Source: Desulfuromonas sp. AOP6 (lineage in GTDB: Bacteria; Desulfobacterota; Desulfuromonadia; Desulfuromonadales; SZUA-540). Taken from it: a stretch of 64,000 bases of DNA. Shown here one piece after another: positions 1 to 9,118 of the stretch. Both the position numbers and the translations under genes were made by a program. The notes under the pieces were generated by a model. It was not told the origin of the DNA. It searched no databases and was given only the letters and a program-made list of their open reading frames with translations. Within the stretch, counting starts at the first letter, position 1; each line of letters opens with the position of its first letter. The stretch is taken from the NCBI RefSeq assembly GCF_009731355.2, contig NZ_AP022810.1:2508001-2572000 (forward strand). The letters are read 5' to 3'.

Positions 1-50
1 TTTGGTACCACTCTCATTGTTATCATGAAGCAGAAAAGATGCAATAGCCT

Positions 51-1403
<1,353 letters not shown>

Positions 1404-1447
1404 CGCCCGCCAAGGACACTTTCCCTTTGAAGATTCGCAAAGTTTGG

Positions 1448-1476
1448 AATATAGGGAAACCCCCTACCCTTGTCAA
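1448..1476 (-). promoter_or_regulatory. Sigma-70-type promoter for ffh
   Basis: On the minus strand a perfect -35 box TTGACA (1471-1476) is followed after exactly 17 bases by TATATT (1448-1453). Transcription would begin near 1441, about 38 bases before the ffh start codon. Confidence 0.72.
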
Positions 1477-1501
1477 GCAAAAACCAGAGAACGTTAAAGC
1501 G

Positions 1502-1765
1502 TCAAGACTTCAGGGCGACCTGGACAAACTCGTCCCCCTTGCGGAGGTAGAGCTCGGCGGGCTGCAGCCCCTTACCCCGCAACACAGCGGCAACGACTGT
1601 CTCTTCTGAGCTGGCGTAGCGAATAGCAAGGCCACAATCCGAGCTGAGCTGACGGGGAACTGGAATAAGAAGGATATCCGCGCCGGCAACCTTGAGAATT
1701 TTCTCAGCCTCCATGACTCGATGTACAGAATGAAAAACCGCCACCAGATCGCCATCACGAACCAT
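1502..1765 (-). CDS. DUF3343 (putative Se/S carrier-like) protein
   Basis: A small soluble protein of about 87 residues resembling DUF3343, a family annotated as putative Se/S carrier protein-like and often found near selenium or sulfur trafficking genes. Features recalled from the family are a start of the type LVAVFHSVHRVMEAEKIL, a central PVPRQLSSDCGLAIRY segment with one cysteine, and a short C-terminal strand region. The ATG at 1765 is preferred because GGAG lies 8-10 bases upstream; a GTG at 1780 would add five residues. It reads towards ffh but ffh has its own promoter. The link to selenium is family knowledge plus the presence of a predicted selenoprotein at 39.1 kb, not direct evidence. 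Confidence 0.72.
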   Translation of the reverse strand: MVRDGDLVAVFHSVHRVMEAEKILKVAGADILLIPVPRQLSSDCGLAIRYASSEETVVAAVLRGKGLQPAELYLRKGDEFVQVALKS

Positions 1766-1838
1766 ATTCCCAACTCCCACATGCAGATTTCGGCAGAATG
1801 GCAGGCTCGCAGCCGACCGAATCTGATTTTATCATGGA

Positions 1839-1868
1839 TTGACAGTCTTTCGACAAAACAGGTAGACT
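1839..1868 (+). promoter_or_regulatory. Candidate promoter for the 1914 gene and the DUF721 gene
   Basis: TTGACA at 1839-1844, an 18-base spacer and TAGACT at 1863-1868 lie in the divergent gap between the DUF3343 gene and the plus-strand pair. The -10 matches four of six consensus positions. Confidence 0.42.
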
Positions 1869-1913
1869 CCTGTCAACTTATATTCGACCAACTTCCAGGG
1901 GAAAGAGACGGCC

Positions 1914-2171
1914 TTGAATCTCACTCTCACCATGAACCACATCAGCCTGATTTCTTTCGCCCTTCTCGCCAACATCCCCCTGGGCTATCTGCGACAGCGG
2001 TGCCGGAAATACTCCTTGCGATGGTTTGTTTACATCCACCTGTCTATTCCCTTCATTGCCACCTGGCGTTTGACCTCGGACCTCGGCTGGGAAATTATCC
2101 CTTTCACACTGGCTGCCGCCATCGCCGGTCAGATTCTTGGGGGAAGAATCTATCACCGGAGCAGGTCATGA
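1914..2171 (+). CDS. Small membrane protein of unknown function
   Basis: An 85-residue protein with two hydrophobic segments, roughly residues 8-24 and 62-78, separated by a basic, aromatic stretch. I do not recognise a family. The start is uncertain. TTG at 1914 has AGGGGAAAG about 10 bases upstream, while the ATG at 1932 has no obvious ribosome binding site. Its stop codon overlaps the start of the next gene in an ATGA arrangement, so the two are probably translationally coupled. The small size and coupling argue that it is real; nothing in the sequence shows what it does. Confidence 0.6.
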   Translation: MNLTLTMNHISLISFALLANIPLGYLRQRCRKYSLRWFVYIHLSIPFIATWRLTSDLGWEIIPFTLAAAIAGQILGGRIYHRSRS

Positions 2172-2674
2172 GCAGAAAAACGGAAACAGGCCGAAGCCAG
2201 ATCCAGCTGGTCGGCACGCTGCTGGAAAATCTTTTCCGCCAGCGTGGCCTCGAAGGGAAGAGACAGGAATACAAGGCCTGGCTCGTCTGGGAAGAGGCCG
2301 TTGGTCCCCAGATTGCCGCCCGGGCCAGACCGATCCGTATCCGGGAAGGTGTCCTTGAAGTACGCGTGGACCACCCCGTCTGGATGCAGCAACTACAGCT
2401 GATGAAACCGAAAATCCTCACCCGGCTCAACGCCCTGCTGGGGGAAGAGGTTATTAACGATCTATTCCTGCGGCAAGGCGCCCACAGGCCGCCGGAAGCA
2501 CCTCCGCCTACTCCGGAAGAAATCGACTGGCAATCGGCCTCACTGACGGATGAGGATCGTCAGGAGATCCGCCAGACCGTCATGGCACTCGGCGATCCCG
2601 AAGTGCGGAATAGCCTGGAAGACCTTCTCACCAAACAGAAGAAACTGCAACGGGCACGAGAGAAAGAAGACTAG
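2168..2674 (+). CDS. DUF721 (DciA-like) protein
   Basis: A 168-residue protein whose middle part matches the DUF721 pattern: a basic N-terminus, a WxxAVGPQIAARARP segment near residues 42-57, and the VRVDHPVWMQQLQLMKPKIL segment that follows. DUF721 includes DciA, the ancestral loader/operator of the DnaB replicative helicase in bacteria without DnaC or DnaI. That role is family knowledge; this gene is not next to dnaA or gyrB. The C-terminal third is a charged acidic helix rich in E and K. ATG at 2168 overlaps the stop of the preceding gene (ATGA). Its stop codon overlaps that of the convergent methyltransferase gene. Confidence 0.75.
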   Translation: MSRKTETGRSQIQLVGTLLENLFRQRGLEGKRQEYKAWLVWEEAVGPQIAARARPIRIREGVLEVRVDHPVWMQQLQLMKPKILTRLNALLGEEVINDLFLRQGAHRPPEAPPPTPEEIDWQSASLTDEDRQEIRQTVMALGDPEVRNSLEDLLTKQKKLQRAREKED

Positions 2675-3432
2675 GCAGGTGGCGGCACAGACGTCCTCGC
2701 CTCGTACATGGCCAAAACCTCGCGACTGTATCCATCCCCATCGTAGATAACCAACGGACCCTCTACCGCCAGCCCGGGCTTTGCGCCCTTACGCCCCTCT
2801 ACCAAAACGAGGCGGGCAGCTTCTTCGGCGCGGGACAACACGATCCGCAGCCGCTTGGGCTCCAGCCTTTTCAGGCGCATGGCGCACAGAAGATCAGTTA
2901 GACGCTCGGCCAGGTGAATAACAAAAAAGCGACCCCCGTCATCCAGATGCCGGGCGGCCGTTTCCACAAAATCCTCCAGACCTCCAGCCAACTCATGGCG
3001 GGCCGCCGCTCTTTCCGAACCAGGGGACAGCCGCCCCGTCCCGGCGGGGCGATAAGGCGGATTGGACAACACGGCTGTAAAGGGCGCAAAGCGGCTCAAT
3101 ACCTCCGGAATACGCATATCTCCGAACACAACCTCAATTCTCTTTTCCAATCGGTTCAAACAGGCGCTCCGACGGGCCCTGTCCGCCAGTTCTTCCTGCA
3201 ATTCGACCGCTACAATCTGCACAGATGGGTGGCGACTGGCCAAGAGCAGAGGAATGATACCCGCCCCCGTGCCCAGGTCAAGGACCCGATCCTGCGGACG
3301 GATTTGTGCAAAACTGCAGAGCAGCACCGGATCAAGGGAAAAACGATATCCAGTTTTCCCCTGCAGAATTTTCAACCCTGGCCGCAAATCGTCAAGGGTT
3401 TCCCCGTCTTTTAGCCAGCGCTCAGTATCCAT
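2671..3432 (-). CDS. tRNA1(Val) A37 N6-methyltransferase-like (TrmN6/YfiC family)
   Basis: A class I SAM-dependent methyltransferase of 253 residues. The glycine-rich SAM-binding motif LDLGTGAGI lies near residues 51-59, and the catalytic SNPPYRP motif near 124-130 is the NPPY type used for exocyclic amino groups. Length and the pattern around DTERWLKDGETLD and GYRFSLD near the N-terminus agree with the TrmN6/YfiC group, which methylates A37 of tRNA-Val. I chose ATG 3432 because the upstream extension to 3492 is low-complexity and unlike the family. Other small NPPY methyltransferases are close relatives, so the exact substrate is inference. Confidence 0.8.
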   Translation of the reverse strand: MDTERWLKDGETLDDLRPGLKILQGKTGYRFSLDPVLLCSFAQIRPQDRVLDLGTGAGIIPLLLASRHPSVQIVAVELQEELADRARRSACLNRLEKRIEVVFGDMRIPEVLSRFAPFTAVLSNPPYRPAGTGRLSPGSERAAARHELAGGLEDFVETAARHLDDGGRFFVIHLAERLTDLLCAMRLKRLEPKRLRIVLSRAEEAARLVLVEGRKGAKPGLAVEGPLVIYDGDGYSREVLAMYEARTSVPPPA

Positions 3433-3532
3433 AACCCTGTAACCCCCACCAGCACCTGTGCCGCCCCAAAAAATAGGGGACGGTCTGATCACCGTCCCCT
3501 GCCTTTTGTAACGAAAGCCTCAAGATCCTTAA

Positions 3533-4393
3533 TCAGGATCCTCCGTAGGAATGAAGACCGGAAAGAACCAGGTTAACACCAAGGTAGCAGAACAGAGTGG
3601 CGGCGAATCCGATAATGGAAAGCCAGGCCGCCCGCTTGCCAACCCAGCCCCGGGTAAAGCGGGCATGCAGAAAGGCCGCGTAGATGAACCACACGATCAG
3701 ACTCCAGGTCTCCTTGGGATCCCAACTCCAGTAGGTGCCCCAGGCATAGTTGGCCCAGGCGGCGCCGGTGACAATACCAAGGGTCAACAGCGGGAAGCCG
3801 ATCATGATGGCTTTATAGTTCATGTCATCCAACACTTTGGTGCTGGGAAACAGACCGAGAATTCCACCGGCAGGAGAATCCTCCGGGCTCTTCTCTTCAC
3901 GTCCAGCCTTGATCAGATACATGATGGAGACACCACAGGCCACCGCGAAGGCCGCGTAGCCGAGAAAACAGGTGATGACATGGTACGTGAGCCAGTTGCT
4001 CTGCAGAGCCGGAACCAGAGGCTCAATAGCGTCGTTGAGCCGCAGTTGAGCCCAAGTCATAGACAGAAAAGCGAATGGGAGAACAAAAGCACCGATGGAT
4101 CGTTGGCGGTACTTGAGATCCATCAGGATATAGATCAGCAGGATGGTCCAGGAAAAAAAGACCACCGATTCATAGAGATTGGACAGGGGCGCATAGCCGT
4201 CGGCCCCCAGCAATTTGTAGGTCTCGCTCCACCTTACCCCGATAGCGGCGGTGTGCACCACGAAGCCAACATACGCCAAAATGTTAGCGCCGAGGGCGAT
4301 GGCCCGACTGCGGGTGGCCAGATAGACCACAAACAGCACCATCGAGGCGAAGTAGGCCAGAGTTACGGCGTTGAACAGTTGTGTACTGGTCAT
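3533..4393 (-). CDS. ccsB: Cytochrome c biogenesis protein CcsB (ResC/CcsA-type)
   Basis: Heme export and ligation component of system II cytochrome c maturation, working with ResB/Ccs1 in the inner membrane to attach heme to apocytochromes outside the cytoplasm. The 286 residues have about eight hydrophobic segments. The tryptophan-rich heme-handling motif of the family is plain (WANYAWGTYWSWDPKE near residues 217-232), with conserved histidines in flanking loops. It lies 30 bases downstream of resB on the same strand, the usual system II arrangement. The start has GGGGGGAAAG upstream. Multiheme cytochromes are the likely clients in this kind of organism, though none is encoded here. Confidence 0.93.
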   Translation of the reverse strand: MTSTQLFNAVTLAYFASMVLFVVYLATRSRAIALGANILAYVGFVVHTAAIGVRWSETYKLLGADGYAPLSNLYESVVFFSWTILLIYILMDLKYRQRSIGAFVLPFAFLSMTWAQLRLNDAIEPLVPALQSNWLTYHVITCFLGYAAFAVACGVSIMYLIKAGREEKSPEDSPAGGILGLFPSTKVLDDMNYKAIMIGFPLLTLGIVTGAAWANYAWGTYWSWDPKETWSLIVWFIYAAFLHARFTRGWVGKRAAWLSIIGFAATLFCYLGVNLVLSGLHSYGGS

Positions 4394-4423
4394 TTTTTCT
4401 TTCCCCCCATAGAGGTCTGTAGA

Positions 4424-5785
4424 TTAAGCCTTAAGTTCGTCTTTGAGTTTTGCCTTGAAATCATCGAAGAACAGCTCGAAAGCAGGCTGATTGCGGTGGG
4501 CAGAGCCACCGATCCGAACGCCTATTTTACCATTGACTGGCTGCAGGGTCACCCAGATACGTCTATGGGAAATAAAAAATGCGGCCAGCGATCCGAAAAT
4601 CATCAGGAAACAGCCCAGCCAGACGACCCAGACGCCGGGGTCTTTGGCGACTTGCAGGCCCGTGTAATAACGCTGCTTGATTTCGAGCAGGCTGAAGATG
4701 AATTCATCGCCGCGCTGGGCATCGAATTCGGGGAAATTCTGCAGCACGACAAAGGGATTCCCATGCTGACCGTCCGCCGTGTTGACGTGCATCTGGATCG
4801 CCGGACCGAAGCGGTCATAGGAAGGTGTCGACGCAGTGACGGCAAAAGACCGTCCACCTGGCAGCGCTACATGCTCCCCCTGGCGAGCCACATATTCATT
4901 GACTTCATCGGTACTGCGAGTGCGAACACGCATTTTGAAGGACGGTTCACCGGCGGGTCCGTAGCTCGACTGGTAAAAAGTGATTCCCTGATAACTGAGA
5001 GGATCGTTAACCTCAATGGTCTTCTTCAGAACTTCCTGGCCCCCATCGAGCACAACCAGATCACTGACATATTCTTTCGGACGCCCCCCCCCTTCATAGA
5101 AGGACACCTCAAAACGGTCACAACGCACTGCGAAGGGCAGCTTTACCGCTTCGTTGGTTCCGAACAGGCGAACCGTGTCGGCGGAAGTCCCCTCTACCAC
5201 ATTCATGTACCCCTTGTAGCCCCAGATATTGCCGATAATCGCCCCGACAAAAATAATGAGGATCGAGAGATGGGTCACATAGACGCCAAATCGGGCATAA
5301 GGGCCCTTCTGGGCAAAAAGATAAATGCGATCGTCCTCGCGGGTCTCCACGGCGCCGGCAAAATGTTTCTGCACAAAACTGCGCAGATGCCCGGCAGCCT
5401 CGTCCATCGTTCCGCCCGTTACGACTTCGTCAGCGTTGGACAGGGTCCGGAAAAGAGCATCATCCCCCTTGAGTTGGGGATGCATGACCGTATTCCACAC
5501 CCGGGGAAAGCGCTTGATGGAGCAACAAATGAGGTTAAGAGAGAAGAGTCCGAGCAAGGACAGGAACCACCAGGAATGGTACATGTCGAAAAACTGCAGA
5601 GAATCAAGAAACTTGTACGTCTTCTCCGTGTAGACCTGCAGATATTCCTGGGGAGAAAGGTTCTGCTGCACCACCGTGCCGATAATGGACGTCACGGCCA
5701 ACAGGATCAAGGTTGTGATGGTTAGCTTCAGGGAACAGAGAAAGTCCCACACTGACGTCAGAAAACTTTTTTCTTTTGCGGTCAA
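4424..5785 (-). CDS. resB: Cytochrome c biogenesis protein ResB (Ccs1)
   Basis: Partner of CcsB in system II cytochrome c maturation. The 453 residues show an N-terminal pair of membrane segments (about 10-35 and 65-90), a third near 150-170, a large extracytoplasmic domain, and a last membrane segment near 390-415, as in Ccs1/ResB. The start codon is TTG at 5783-5785, supported by AGGAG eight bases upstream; no in-frame ATG fits better. It is the first gene of a two-gene operon with ccsB. The 310 bases upstream hold a repeated element and a possible promoter, described separately. Confidence 0.93.
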   Translation of the reverse strand: MTAKEKSFLTSVWDFLCSLKLTITTLILLAVTSIIGTVVQQNLSPQEYLQVYTEKTYKFLDSLQFFDMYHSWWFLSLLGLFSLNLICCSIKRFPRVWNTVMHPQLKGDDALFRTLSNADEVVTGGTMDEAAGHLRSFVQKHFAGAVETREDDRIYLFAQKGPYARFGVYVTHLSILIIFVGAIIGNIWGYKGYMNVVEGTSADTVRLFGTNEAVKLPFAVRCDRFEVSFYEGGGRPKEYVSDLVVLDGGQEVLKKTIEVNDPLSYQGITFYQSSYGPAGEPSFKMRVRTRSTDEVNEYVARQGEHVALPGGRSFAVTASTPSYDRFGPAIQMHVNTADGQHGNPFVVLQNFPEFDAQRGDEFIFSLLEIKQRYYTGLQVAKDPGVWVVWLGCFLMIFGSLAAFFISHRRIWVTLQPVNGKIGVRIGGSAHRNQPAFELFFDDFKAKLKDELKA

Positions 5786-5985
5786 AATCGTGTCTCCTGG
5801 ATAGAGTTCTGGATCAATAGAGCGGCCTTGGACTATCTAAGATTAAAGATTTTCCGTTACGCAAGAAAAGTGCCGAAGGCCACAAACCACACAAAAACAG
5901 TCAATAAAGCACTGTTCCAGGATTATTCTTGGTCAAAGCCCTGCGGCATCAGCCCTGCCGCTTGGCTAAATCCCGTACTCTCCCC

Positions 5986-6008
5986 GTCTTTTGACGGGAG
6001 ATAAAGAC
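5986..6008. repeat. Direct repeat copy A upstream of resB
   Basis: This 23-base element and the 22-base element at 6036-6057 share GTC-TT-TGACGGGA-ATAAAGAC with few differences. The two copies are 50 bases apart, start to start, and bracket the possible resB promoter. They look like a pair of protein binding sites. Confidence 0.5.
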
Positions 6009-6034
6009 TAATCCAGTCATCTAATGATTGTCAA
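6006..6034 (-). promoter_or_regulatory. Weak candidate promoter for resB-ccsB
   Basis: On the minus strand a perfect TTGACA (6029-6034) is followed after 17 bases by TTAGTC (6006-6011), a poor -10. Its position between two direct repeats is the main support. Confidence 0.3.
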
Positions 6035-6035
6035 C

Positions 6036-6057
6036 GTCCTTATGACGGGATAAAGAC
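6036..6057. repeat. Direct repeat copy B upstream of resB
   Basis: Second copy of the element at 5986-6008. It lies just upstream of the possible -35 box of resB. Confidence 0.5.
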
Positions 6058-6095
6058 CGGTCAAAAGGGGGCATAAATATGCGGGATAGCACATT

Positions 6096-7367
6096 TCAAC
6101 GGTTAAGGGCTTTACGCCCTATATCACCCCGATATTGTGCCCCTTGCCAGCGGATAAGGTGCACTCCGTCGTAGGCTTTGGCAATAGCCTCGGAAACGGT
6201 GGTTCCCAGACCGGTCACGCCCAGCACACGTCCGCCCGTATTGACGACCTTGCCATCGCACAGAGCAGTGCCGGCGTGAAAAACCACCAGATCGTCAAGA
6301 CGGCCCGCTTCTTCAAGCCCGTAAATTTCATGCCCCTGGTCAATGGCACCGGGGTAGCCGCCAGAGGCCATGACGACGCAAACAGCCGACTTGTCGTGCC
6401 ATTCGATACTTGCCTGAGCCAGCTCGCCACGGGCACAGGCCTGCAGCACCGGCACGATGTCGGACTTCATGCGCATCAGCAGAGGCTGCGCTTCGGGGTC
6501 ACCGAAACGAGCATTGTACTCGACTACACGGGCGTTGCCGTTTTTAATCATCAAACCGACGTAAAGAATGCCGCGATAGGGTGTGCCTTCACTGGCCATA
6601 GCGGCGATGGTCGGCCGCACGATACCTTCGACGATTTCGGGATAGAGCGCATCAGTGACCACCGGCGCCGGGGAATAGGCTCCCATGCCGCCGGTATTGG
6701 GGCCTTCGTCATTATCGAAAATACGCTTGTGATCTTGCGACGAGGCCAGAGGCAGGATATTCTGCCCATCGGTAAAAGCAAAGAAGGACGCTTCTTCGCC
6801 ATCCATGAATTCCTCGACCACGACGCGGGCGCCGGCTGCCCCAAAAACCTTATCCAGCATGATGTCATCGACGGCGGCCACCGCCTCCTCGACGGTCGTG
6901 GCGACAACCACTCCCTTGCCGGCCGCGAGACCGTCGGCTTTGACGACGATAGGCGCGCCCTGCTCACGGATATAAGCGACCGCCTGGTCACGGTCGGTAA
7001 AGGTCGCGTAAGCAGCCGTAGGGATGCGGTACTTCGCCATGAGGTCCTTGGAGAAGCTCTTACTGCCCTCCAGTTGGGCCGCGGCCCGGCTCGGCCCGAA
7101 AATCAGCAGCCCGGCGGCCTCGAACAGGTCGACGATACCCAGAGTCAGGGGTACCTCCGGCCCGACCACGGTCAGGTCAATGTCCTTGTCCAGGGCGAAA
7201 TCACAGAGAGCAGCGACCTTATCCGCCGGGATATCGACGCATTCGGCCAAAGCCGCGATGCCTGGGTTGCCCGGCGCGCAATAAATTTTTTCAACCAGGG
7301 GCGACTGGGCAATTTTCCAGATCAGCGCGTGTTCGCGCCCACCGCCACCGACGACCAGAATCTTCAT
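6096..7367 (-). CDS. purD: Phosphoribosylamine-glycine ligase PurD
   Basis: PurD joins 5-phosphoribosylamine and glycine to GAR with ATP, the second step of purine synthesis, in the cytoplasm. The 423 residues match the family length. The N-terminal KILVVGGGGREHAL motif, the ATP-grasp centre (VVKADGLAAGKGV near 140-152) and the metal-binding RFGDPEAQ motif near 290 are all present. ATG 7367 is chosen because GGAGG sits just upstream; an in-frame start at 7379 would place that site inside the gene. purH lies upstream on the same strand, 91 bases away, so the two are probably cotranscribed. Confidence 0.97.
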   Translation of the reverse strand: MKILVVGGGGREHALIWKIAQSPLVEKIYCAPGNPGIAALAECVDIPADKVAALCDFALDKDIDLTVVGPEVPLTLGIVDLFEAAGLLIFGPSRAAAQLEGSKSFSKDLMAKYRIPTAAYATFTDRDQAVAYIREQGAPIVVKADGLAAGKGVVVATTVEEAVAAVDDIMLDKVFGAAGARVVVEEFMDGEEASFFAFTDGQNILPLASSQDHKRIFDNDEGPNTGGMGAYSPAPVVTDALYPEIVEGIVRPTIAAMASEGTPYRGILYVGLMIKNGNARVVEYNARFGDPEAQPLLMRMKSDIVPVLQACARGELAQASIEWHDKSAVCVVMASGGYPGAIDQGHEIYGLEEAGRLDDLVVFHAGTALCDGKVVNTGGRVLGVTGLGTTVSEAIAKAYDGVHLIRWQGAQYRGDIGRKALNR

Positions 7368-7458
7368 AGAAACCTCCAAATGGCAGTAACTGAGTAAAGG
7401 GTGGCACCTAAGGAGACCTACCCGTCAGGCACCACCTGTCACGCGTCACCCCGTCTTT

Positions 7459-9024
7459 TTAATGCCTGAAATGCCGCATGCCGGTGAAGACCATGGCCAT
7501 GCCGTGTTCATCGGCGGCGGCGATAACTTCTTCATCGCGGATGGAGCCGCCCGGCTGGATAACGGCGGCGATACCGGCGGCTGCAGCGTTGTCAATCCCG
7601 TCACGAAAGGGGAAGAAGGCGTCGGAAGCCATGACCGCCCCCTTGACCGCAAGACCAGCGTGCTCGGCCTTGATAGCGGCAATACGAGCGGAATTGACGC
7701 GGCTCATCTGTCCGGCGCCGACGCCGATGGTCATGCTCCCCTTGCCGTAGACAATGGCGTTGGACTTGACAAATTTGGCCACGCGCCAGGTGAAGAGCAG
7801 GTCCTGCATCTCCTCGGCGGTAGGCTGCCTCTTCGTGACGACCTGAAGTTCAGCCGTGAGGTCAAGGTCCGTATCCTGCACGAGCAGACCGCCATTGACC
7901 CGTTTAAAATCAAGGCGCTGACCGGGAGTGGCCAGCCACTGGCCACATGCGAGCAGGCGCACGTTCTTTTTGGCCGCGACCACCTCCACCGCTTCGGGCG
8001 CCACCTGAGGGGCAATGATCACTTCGACAAACTGCCGGTCGACAATAGCTTTGGCCGTTTCGGCGTCGAGTTCACCGTTGAAGGCGATGATGCCGCCGAA
8101 GGCTGATTCCGGATCGGTGCTGAAGGCACGGTTGTAGGCGTCGAGCAGGTCCTTGCCAATGGCCACGCCGCAGGGATTGGCGTGTTTGACGATGACACAG
8201 GCAGGCCCTTCGCTGAACTGCTTGACGCACTCGAGGGCAGCGTCGGTGTCGCCGATGTTGTTGTAGGACAGCTCCTTGCCCTGCAGTTGGCGAGCCGTGG
8301 CGATAGAAGCCTCGCGCACATCCTTCTCGACATAGAAGGCCGCCTTCTGGTGGGGATTCTCCCCGTAGCGCATCCCCTGGGCCTTCTTGTACTGCAGGGT
8401 CAATGTCGGTGGAAACTCGGCGCAGTCGGCGTCAAGACGGCGGCCGAGCCAGTTGGAGATGGCGCCGTCATAGGCCGCCGTATGCTGGTAGACCTTGACA
8501 GCCAGGCGAAAATTGGTCTCGCGGGAGACACTGCCGCCACTCTTCTTCATCTCCTCAAGGACGGCCGCATAGTCGGCATGATCAACGATGACCGTCACGT
8601 CGCGATTATTCTTGGCGGCGCTGCGCAGCATGGTGGGCCCGCCGATATCGATATTTTCGATGGCGTCTTCCAGCGTGCAGTCTGCCTTGGCCACGGTCGC
8701 TTCAAAAGGGTAGAGGTTGACCAGCACCATATCGATGGGCAGGATGTCGTGTTCAGCCATTTTGGCCACATGCTCGGGGTTGTCGCGCATCCCCAACAGA
8801 CCGCCATGGACCTTGGGGTGCAGTGTCTTCACTCGGCCGTCGAGCATTTCGGGAAAACCGGTAAAATCGGAAACGTCCTGCACAGGCAGCCCCTCCTGGC
8901 GCAACAACGCCGCCGTGCCTCCCGTGGAAAGAATTTCCACACCGAAGCCGTTGAGCTCCCGGGCAAATGCGACGATGCCGGTCTTATCCGAAACACTGAT
9001 GAGGGCACGTTTGATGGCGGCCAT
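7459..9024 (-). CDS. purH: Bifunctional AICAR formyltransferase / IMP cyclohydrolase PurH
   Basis: PurH catalyses the last two steps of IMP synthesis. The 521 residues hold an N-terminal cyclohydrolase domain ([15 protein letters not shown] at 7-21, an MGS-like fold) and a C-terminal AICAR transformylase domain. The [11 protein letters not shown] motif near residue 275 carries the catalytic Lys-His pair, and the protein ends in TGMRHFRH as is typical. AAGGTG lies upstream of the ATG. It forms a purine pair with purD directly downstream. Confidence 0.98.
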   Translation of the reverse strand: MAAIKRALISVSDKTGIVAFARELNGFGVEILSTGGTAALLRQEGLPVQDVSDFTGFPEMLDGRVKTLHPKVHGGLLGMRDNPEHVAKMAEHDILPIDMVLVNLYPFEATVAKADCTLEDAIENIDIGGPTMLRSAAKNNRDVTVIVDHADYAAVLEEMKKSGGSVSRETNFRLAVKVYQHTAAYDGAISNWLGRRLDADCAEFPPTLTLQYKKAQGMRYGENPHQKAAFYVEKDVREASIATARQLQGKELSYNNIGDTDAALECVKQFSEGPACVIVKHANPCGVAIGKDLLDAYNRAFSTDPESAFGGIIAFNGELDAETAKAIVDRQFVEVIIAPQVAPEAVEVVAAKKNVRLLACGQWLATPGQRLDFKRVNGGLLVQDTDLDLTAELQVVTKRQPTAEEMQDLLFTWRVAKFVKSNAIVYGKGSMTIGVGAGQMSRVNSARIAAIKAEHAGLAVKGAVMASDAFFPFRDGIDNAAAAGIAAVIQPGGSIRDEEVIAAADEHGMAMVFTGMRHFRH

Positions 9025-9086
9025 GACACCTTTCCTTTCTGTTAACTCGTCTTTGTATGCGGTTTACTGAATCTGCGGCTGGCTAA

Positions 9087-9118
9087 AAAACAAAAAAACC
9101 GTCAACAGGCGGTTTTTC
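9087..9118 (-). terminator. Rho-independent terminator after the RACo-like gene
   Basis: On the minus strand an eight-base-pair stem (9094-9101 with 9110-9117) with an eight-base loop is followed by a long T-rich run. It overlaps the stop codon of the 9117-10349 gene and separates it from purH. Confidence 0.65.

Larger units (their letters stand above)
5786..6095 (-). other. Intergenic leader of resB-ccsB with repeats and hairpins
   Basis: No gene is visible in these 310 bases between the end of purD and the start of resB, both on the minus strand. The stretch holds two copies of a 22-23 base repeat, a weak promoter between them, a perfect CCCGTC-AAAA-GACGGG hairpin (5983-5998) and a GCGGCA-N7-TGCCGC hairpin further towards resB. 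This suggests a regulated or structured 5' leader. I could not match it to a known riboswitch. Confidence 0.5.

Noticed and set aside
3551-5725. A 724-codon open frame on the plus strand opposite ccsB-resB
   Set aside because: Antisense shadow of two well-supported genes; composition rich in Gln, Gly and His without domain pattern and no ribosome binding site.
5786-6095. GEMM (c-di-GMP-I) riboswitch upstream of resB
   Set aside because: Such riboswitches are common near cytochrome genes in this group, but the conserved core sequences are not present.
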